NCBI GenBank assembly: GCA_005885325.1
Contig: VAYX01000113.1
Location: 1 to 8,176, forward strand
Direction of reading: 5' to 3'
DNA from: Actinomycetota bacterium
GTDB taxonomy: Bacteria; Actinomycetota; UBA4738; HRBIN12
DNA: 8,176 nt
A program made the position numbers and the translations under genes. The notes below the pieces were generated by a model. The model searched no databases. It was given only the letters and a program-made list of their open reading frames with translations, and was not told the origin of the DNA. Positions 5,582 to 8,176 of the stretch are shown here, piece after piece (position 1 is the stretch's first letter; every line of letters begins with the position of its first letter).

Positions 5582-6554
5582 TCAGTGGATCGAGCGAAGG
5601 CGTTCCAGCTTGGACCAGTCGCCCGGCCTGGTGATGGGGAACGTGTAGTAGCTCCCCCCGATGGCCCGCCGCCCCCGGACGGCATCGACGAACCCGGCGG
5701 TCTCGGCCTCCGTCGCGTCGCCCCCGATCCCACCGATCACGTGGATGGGCACCGACCAGTCGCCGGTCTGCTGCCGGATGATGTCGATGTTGCCGGCGGT
5801 GTATCAACGCGCGCCGAGCCTCCCGCTGACCCGGAACGTGAAGTACGTCATGGGCAGCCAGCCGCTGGTACGGGAAGTGCGGCCAGTACAGCACGTCGGC
5901 CTGGAGACGCCGAGGCGACGGGATGATCGCGCCGAGCGCGTAGCCCGGTTCCACGGCCGCCCGCAGCCGGGCCGACAGCGACAGGAGCCGCCTGGTCCGG
6001 TGCACGGGGCGCGCGACCGCGTCGCTTTCGATGTCGAGCGCGAACGAGTCGAACGCGTTCCCGAGCGGCGTCCGATAGCGGATCGCGCCGAGCGAACGGT
6101 GGACGTCCAGGGCAAGGTCCCGGAGGCCGGGGAGGTACCAGGCAACCACCGAGATCCCGTTGCGATGCGCGGCGTCCAGGAACCGCCTGAGGCCGTCGGG
6201 GAACACCATCATCCGGCCCCTGCTGAAGTTCGAGGTCTCCAGGTAGAGCGTCTCGACCCCGCGGGCTCGCATCCGCCGGATGGCCGTCCCCGGATGCCTC
6301 CAGGCGACGTCGTAGATGTCGATCCACGTCCCCAGGCCGCGGTAGACGTCGAGCGAGGCGCGGCCGCCGGATGGCGTGGTCGGGTTCGGTACGGTGGAGG
6401 TTGGCTCCGGCGGGAGTCCCAGCAACCGCCCAACCGGCTTCGCCGCAGTCGGGCCAGTGCCGGCGGGGGCCAGATGGGTCGCGGCGAACATCCAAACGAC
6501 CACGTCGAGCAGGAGGAAGAGGGCGGCGATCTGGATCCGTCTGGTTGCGAGCAT
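5582..6554 (-). pseudogene. Broken gene for a membrane-anchored TIM-barrel, glycoside-hydrolase-like protein
   Basis: Reading from ATG at 6554, residues 8-28 form an N-terminal membrane anchor. A Pro/Thr-rich linker follows, then a TIM-barrel series: LGTWIDIYD (74-82), GVETLYLETSNF (99-110), VVAWYLPG (136-143), DSFALDIESD (169-178) and LGAIIPSP (207-214). Near PHFPYQRLA (about 5852-5866) this frame loses homology-like sequence. The continuation LPMTYFTFRVSG is in another frame, runs into TGA at 5806-5804, and resumes in that same frame with YTAGNIDII, IHVIGGIGG and GGSYYTF to a TGA at 5584-5582. The span of 973 bases is one more than a multiple of three. The stretch between FPY and LPM seems several residues short, so a small deletion is likely. 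Either the gene is decaying or the local sequence has errors. The intact family is presumably a cell-surface glycosidase-like protein of unknown substrate. A TACCCT box lies eight bases before the ATG. Confidence 0.75.
5804..5806 (-). other. In-frame TGA interrupting the glycoside-hydrolase-like gene
   Basis: In the frame that carries LPMTYFTFR upstream and YTAGNIDII downstream, this codon is TGA. Protein-like sequence continues on both sides, so it is a nonsense change or a sequencing error. It is not at a position expected for a catalytic Cys or Sec. Confidence 0.7.
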
Positions 6555-6562
6555 GGCCCCAG

Positions 6563-6568
6563 AGGGTA
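6563..6568 (-). promoter_or_regulatory. Candidate -10 box of the glycoside-hydrolase-like gene
   Basis: TACCCT on the minus strand lies eight bases before ATG at 6554, close to leaderless spacing. It repeats the hexamer seen before the amidohydrolase gene. Confidence 0.3.
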
Positions 6569-6605
6569 CGGCCGAAGTGGAGCGAAGTCCTGCAAGCGGC
6601 CGAAT

Positions 6606-6611
6606 TAGGAT
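6606..6611 (+). promoter_or_regulatory. Candidate -10 box of the DUF885 gene
   Basis: TAGGAT, identical to the box before the 88-residue gene, lies 45 bases before ATG at 6657. This would leave a leader of about 40 bases containing AAGGGAG (6639-6645) as a distant Shine-Dalgarno. It sits in the 102-bp divergent region shared with the glycoside-hydrolase-like gene. Confidence 0.3.
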
Positions 6612-6656
6612 GGGGGCTGCAGGGTCGGGGAAGCCGGCAAGGGAGTGGGAAACGAC

Positions 6657-8176
6657 ATGGGTGGTGAGGTCGATCGCGCTCGCGCCCTGGTCGACGACTA
6701 CTGGGACGGGTTGATCGAGGCCGATCCGCTCCTCGGGACCCTGGTGGGCGACGAGCGGTTCGACGACCGGCTCCCGGATCCGGGCGAGGCAGGCCGATCC
6801 AAGCGGGAGGCCCTGCACCGGTGGGCCCTCTCGGAGCTCGAGGCCCTCGATCGGGACGTGGCCGACGTGGGCGTTCGGACGTCGCTCGACATGCTCGAGG
6901 CCATCGCCCTTCGCGACCTCGCCGAGATCGAGCATCGGCTGGACCGGCTCCGGGTGGTCAGCCACCTGTGGGGTCCCGGCCAGCTGTTCGGCGAGCTCGG
7001 CTCGCTCCAGCGGGCGGACACACCCCAGCGCCTGGATCGATACCTGGCCCGCCTGGCCGCCGCCCCCGACTTCTTCCGGGCCGTGAACGAGGTGGTTCAC
7101 GAGGGCGTGGGGGCCGGCGTCACCGCCCCTCGCGTGGTCGTCGAGCGCTCGGTGGCTCAGGTCGAGCGGCTGATGTCGACCCCACCCGAATCCTCCCCGG
7201 CGGTGATGCCCGTTCCGGAGTCGGACGCCGCCGGCCGGGACCGGGTGGCCGACCAGCTGCGGCGAACGGTCGTGCCCGCGCTGGAAACGTACCTCGAAGC
7301 GCTCCGCGAGTACCTTCCGCACGCCACGGAGACCATCGGCCTGTTCGCGCTCCCGGACGGAGACGCGATGTACGCGGCGGAGATCCTGTCTTGGACCACG
7401 CTCCCCCTGGAAGCCCGGCGGGTCCACGACCTCGGCCTGGAGGACCTCGAGCGGATCCAGGAGGAGCGCGCGCTCTGCGCCGAGCGCCTGGGCTCCGCTG
7501 ATCCGGCCGCCGTGACGGCCTCCCTGAACGCCGACGGCAGCAACACGATCGGGAGCAAAGACGAGCTGGTCCGGCTGGCCGAGGACCAGGTCACCCGGGG
7601 GTGGGAGGCCGCTCCCCGCTTCTTCGGCCGCCTCCCCAAGAACAACTGCGAGGTCCGGCCCGTGGAGGAGTTCCGCGAGGCGGACATGCCGTTCGCCTTC
7701 TACCAACCGCCCTCCGAGGACGGATCGCGCCAGGGGATCTACTACGTGAACGGGTTCGAGCTCGAGAGCCGGCCGCGGTACCACCTGGCGACGACCACGT
7801 ACCACGAGGCCAATCCGGGCCATCACTTCCAGATCGCGATCGAGCAGGAGATGGGCGATCGGCCGAACATCAAGCGGTTCGGCGGGCTCCTGGCCGGCGC
7901 GGCGTTCGCCGAGGGCTGGGGCCTCTACAGCGAACGCCTGGCTGACGAGATGGGGCTGTTCCTCGACGATGCGGAGCGCCTGGGCATGCTCGACGCGCAG
8001 GCCCACCGAGCGGCCCGGCTGATCGTCGACACCGGGATCCACGCGTTCGGGTGGTCCAGGGACCGGGCCATCGAGCAACTCGAACAGGCCGCGGTTCCCA
8101 ACGTCGACGCGGTGATCGAGACGGACCGGTACATCACGCTTCCGGGGCAGGCCCTGGCGTACAAGATCGGACAGTT
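6657..8176 (+). CDS. DUF885 family protein, putative zinc metallopeptidase (3' end missing)
   Basis: The open frame runs from ATG at 6657 to the window edge (506 complete codons). The mostly helical sequence ends near ALAYKIGQ, a conserved point close to the C-terminus of DUF885 proteins, so roughly 50 residues are missing. The metal site is plain: YHEANPGHHFQ with H383, E384 and H389 or H390 (an HExxPGHH pattern), and E419 in FAEGWGLYSE as the likely third ligand, as in gluzincin-type peptidases. Family members are generally annotated as uncharacterised or as carboxypeptidase/dipeptidase-like; the substrate is unknown. No signal peptide is seen, so a cytosolic role in peptide turnover is likely. 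ATG at 6657 is preferred over the in-frame GTG at 6645, which overlaps the AAGGGAG ribosome-binding sequence. It is divergent from the broken glycoside-hydrolase-like gene. Confidence 0.9.
   Translation, partial: MGGEVDRARALVDDYWDGLIEADPLLGTLVGDERFDDRLPDPGEAGRSKREALHRWALSELEALDRDVADVGVRTSLDMLEAIALRDLAEIEHRLDRLRVVSHLWGPGQLFGELGSLQRADTPQRLDRYLARLAAAPDFFRAVNEVVHEGVGAGVTAPRVVVERSVAQVERLMSTPPESSPAVMPVPESDAAGRDRVADQLRRTVVPALETYLEALREYLPHATETIGLFALPDGDAMYAAEILSWTTLPLEARRVHDLGLEDLERIQEERALCAERLGSADPAAVTASLNADGSNTIGSKDELVRLAEDQVTRGWEAAPRFFGRLPKNNCEVRPVEEFREADMPFAFYQPPSEDGSRQGIYYVNGFELESRPRYHLATTTYHEANPGHHFQIAIEQEMGDRPNIKRFGGLLAGAAFAEGWGLYSERLADEMGLFLDDAERLGMLDAQAHRAARLIVDTGIHAFGWSRDRAIEQLEQAAVPNVDAVIETDRYITLPGQALAYKIGQ

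Noticed and set aside
5804..5806. Second selenocysteine codon in the glycoside-hydrolase-like gene
   Set aside because: The cell probably decodes UGA as Sec, but this position is not a known catalytic Cys/Sec site, the same gene is also frameshifted, and I saw no matching hairpin signal. A nonsense change or sequence error is simpler.
6821..7501. A 226-codon plus-strand open frame inside the DUF885 gene
   Set aside because: It is a low-complexity Arg/Gly/Pro frame shifted against a gene with a clear metallopeptidase motif.
4956..8078. A 1040-codon open frame on the minus strand
   Set aside because: It is antisense to the DUF885 gene on one end, coincides with the true frame of the glycoside-hydrolase-like gene only between about 5852 and 6554, and then runs out of frame through the methyltransferase. 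It is not a single fused protein.
1..8176. CRISPR array, insertion sequence, tRNA or rRNA gene
   Set aside because: I saw no spaced direct repeats, transposase motifs, terminal inverted repeats, cloverleaf or conserved rRNA segments.

Overview
The window is GC-rich and densely coded on both strands. Intergenic gaps are short, GTG starts occur, and several start codons follow a TAnnnT box at leaderless spacing. The enoyl-ACP reductase resembles the InhA/FabI type. Together these suggest an actinobacterium or a close Terrabacteria relative, probably uncultured. This is inference; no rRNA or other lineage marker is present.

Layout: (1) At the left edge, on the minus strand, is the first 60 codons of selD (selenophosphate synthetase). 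The catalytic Cys/Sec position is an in-frame UGA, so this SelD is very probably itself a selenoprotein. A plain ORF search breaks the gene there. A candidate bacterial SECIS hairpin lies just downstream of the UGA in the mRNA. (2) Divergent from it, on the plus strand, are a PfkB/ribokinase-family kinase and a zinc-ribbon, proline-rich, single-membrane-span protein. (3) Convergent with these, on the minus strand, are fabI and then a Tat-type exported amidohydrolase (fabI is upstream). (4) Divergent from fabI is a small 88-residue protein of unknown function. Its stop codon abuts the stop of (5) a minus-strand class I SAM methyltransferase. (6) Upstream of the methyltransferase, on the same strand, is a membrane-anchored TIM-barrel (glycoside-hydrolase-like) gene that appears broken: its reading frame shifts and is then interrupted by a TGA. 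(7) Divergent from that, and running off the right edge, is a DUF885 putative metallopeptidase with an HExxPGHH motif.

The genes look like ordinary chromosomal housekeeping and accessory genes. I see no mobile element, CRISPR array, tRNA, rRNA or integrated phage. The most notable signal is the selenocysteine UGA in selD with its hairpin. SelD makes the selenium donor used for its own Sec insertion, so the cell should also encode SelA, SelB and tRNA-Sec elsewhere. The secondary signals are a recurring TAnnnT-N6-start arrangement, a perfect palindrome over a Shine-Dalgarno site, and the decaying glycosidase-like gene.
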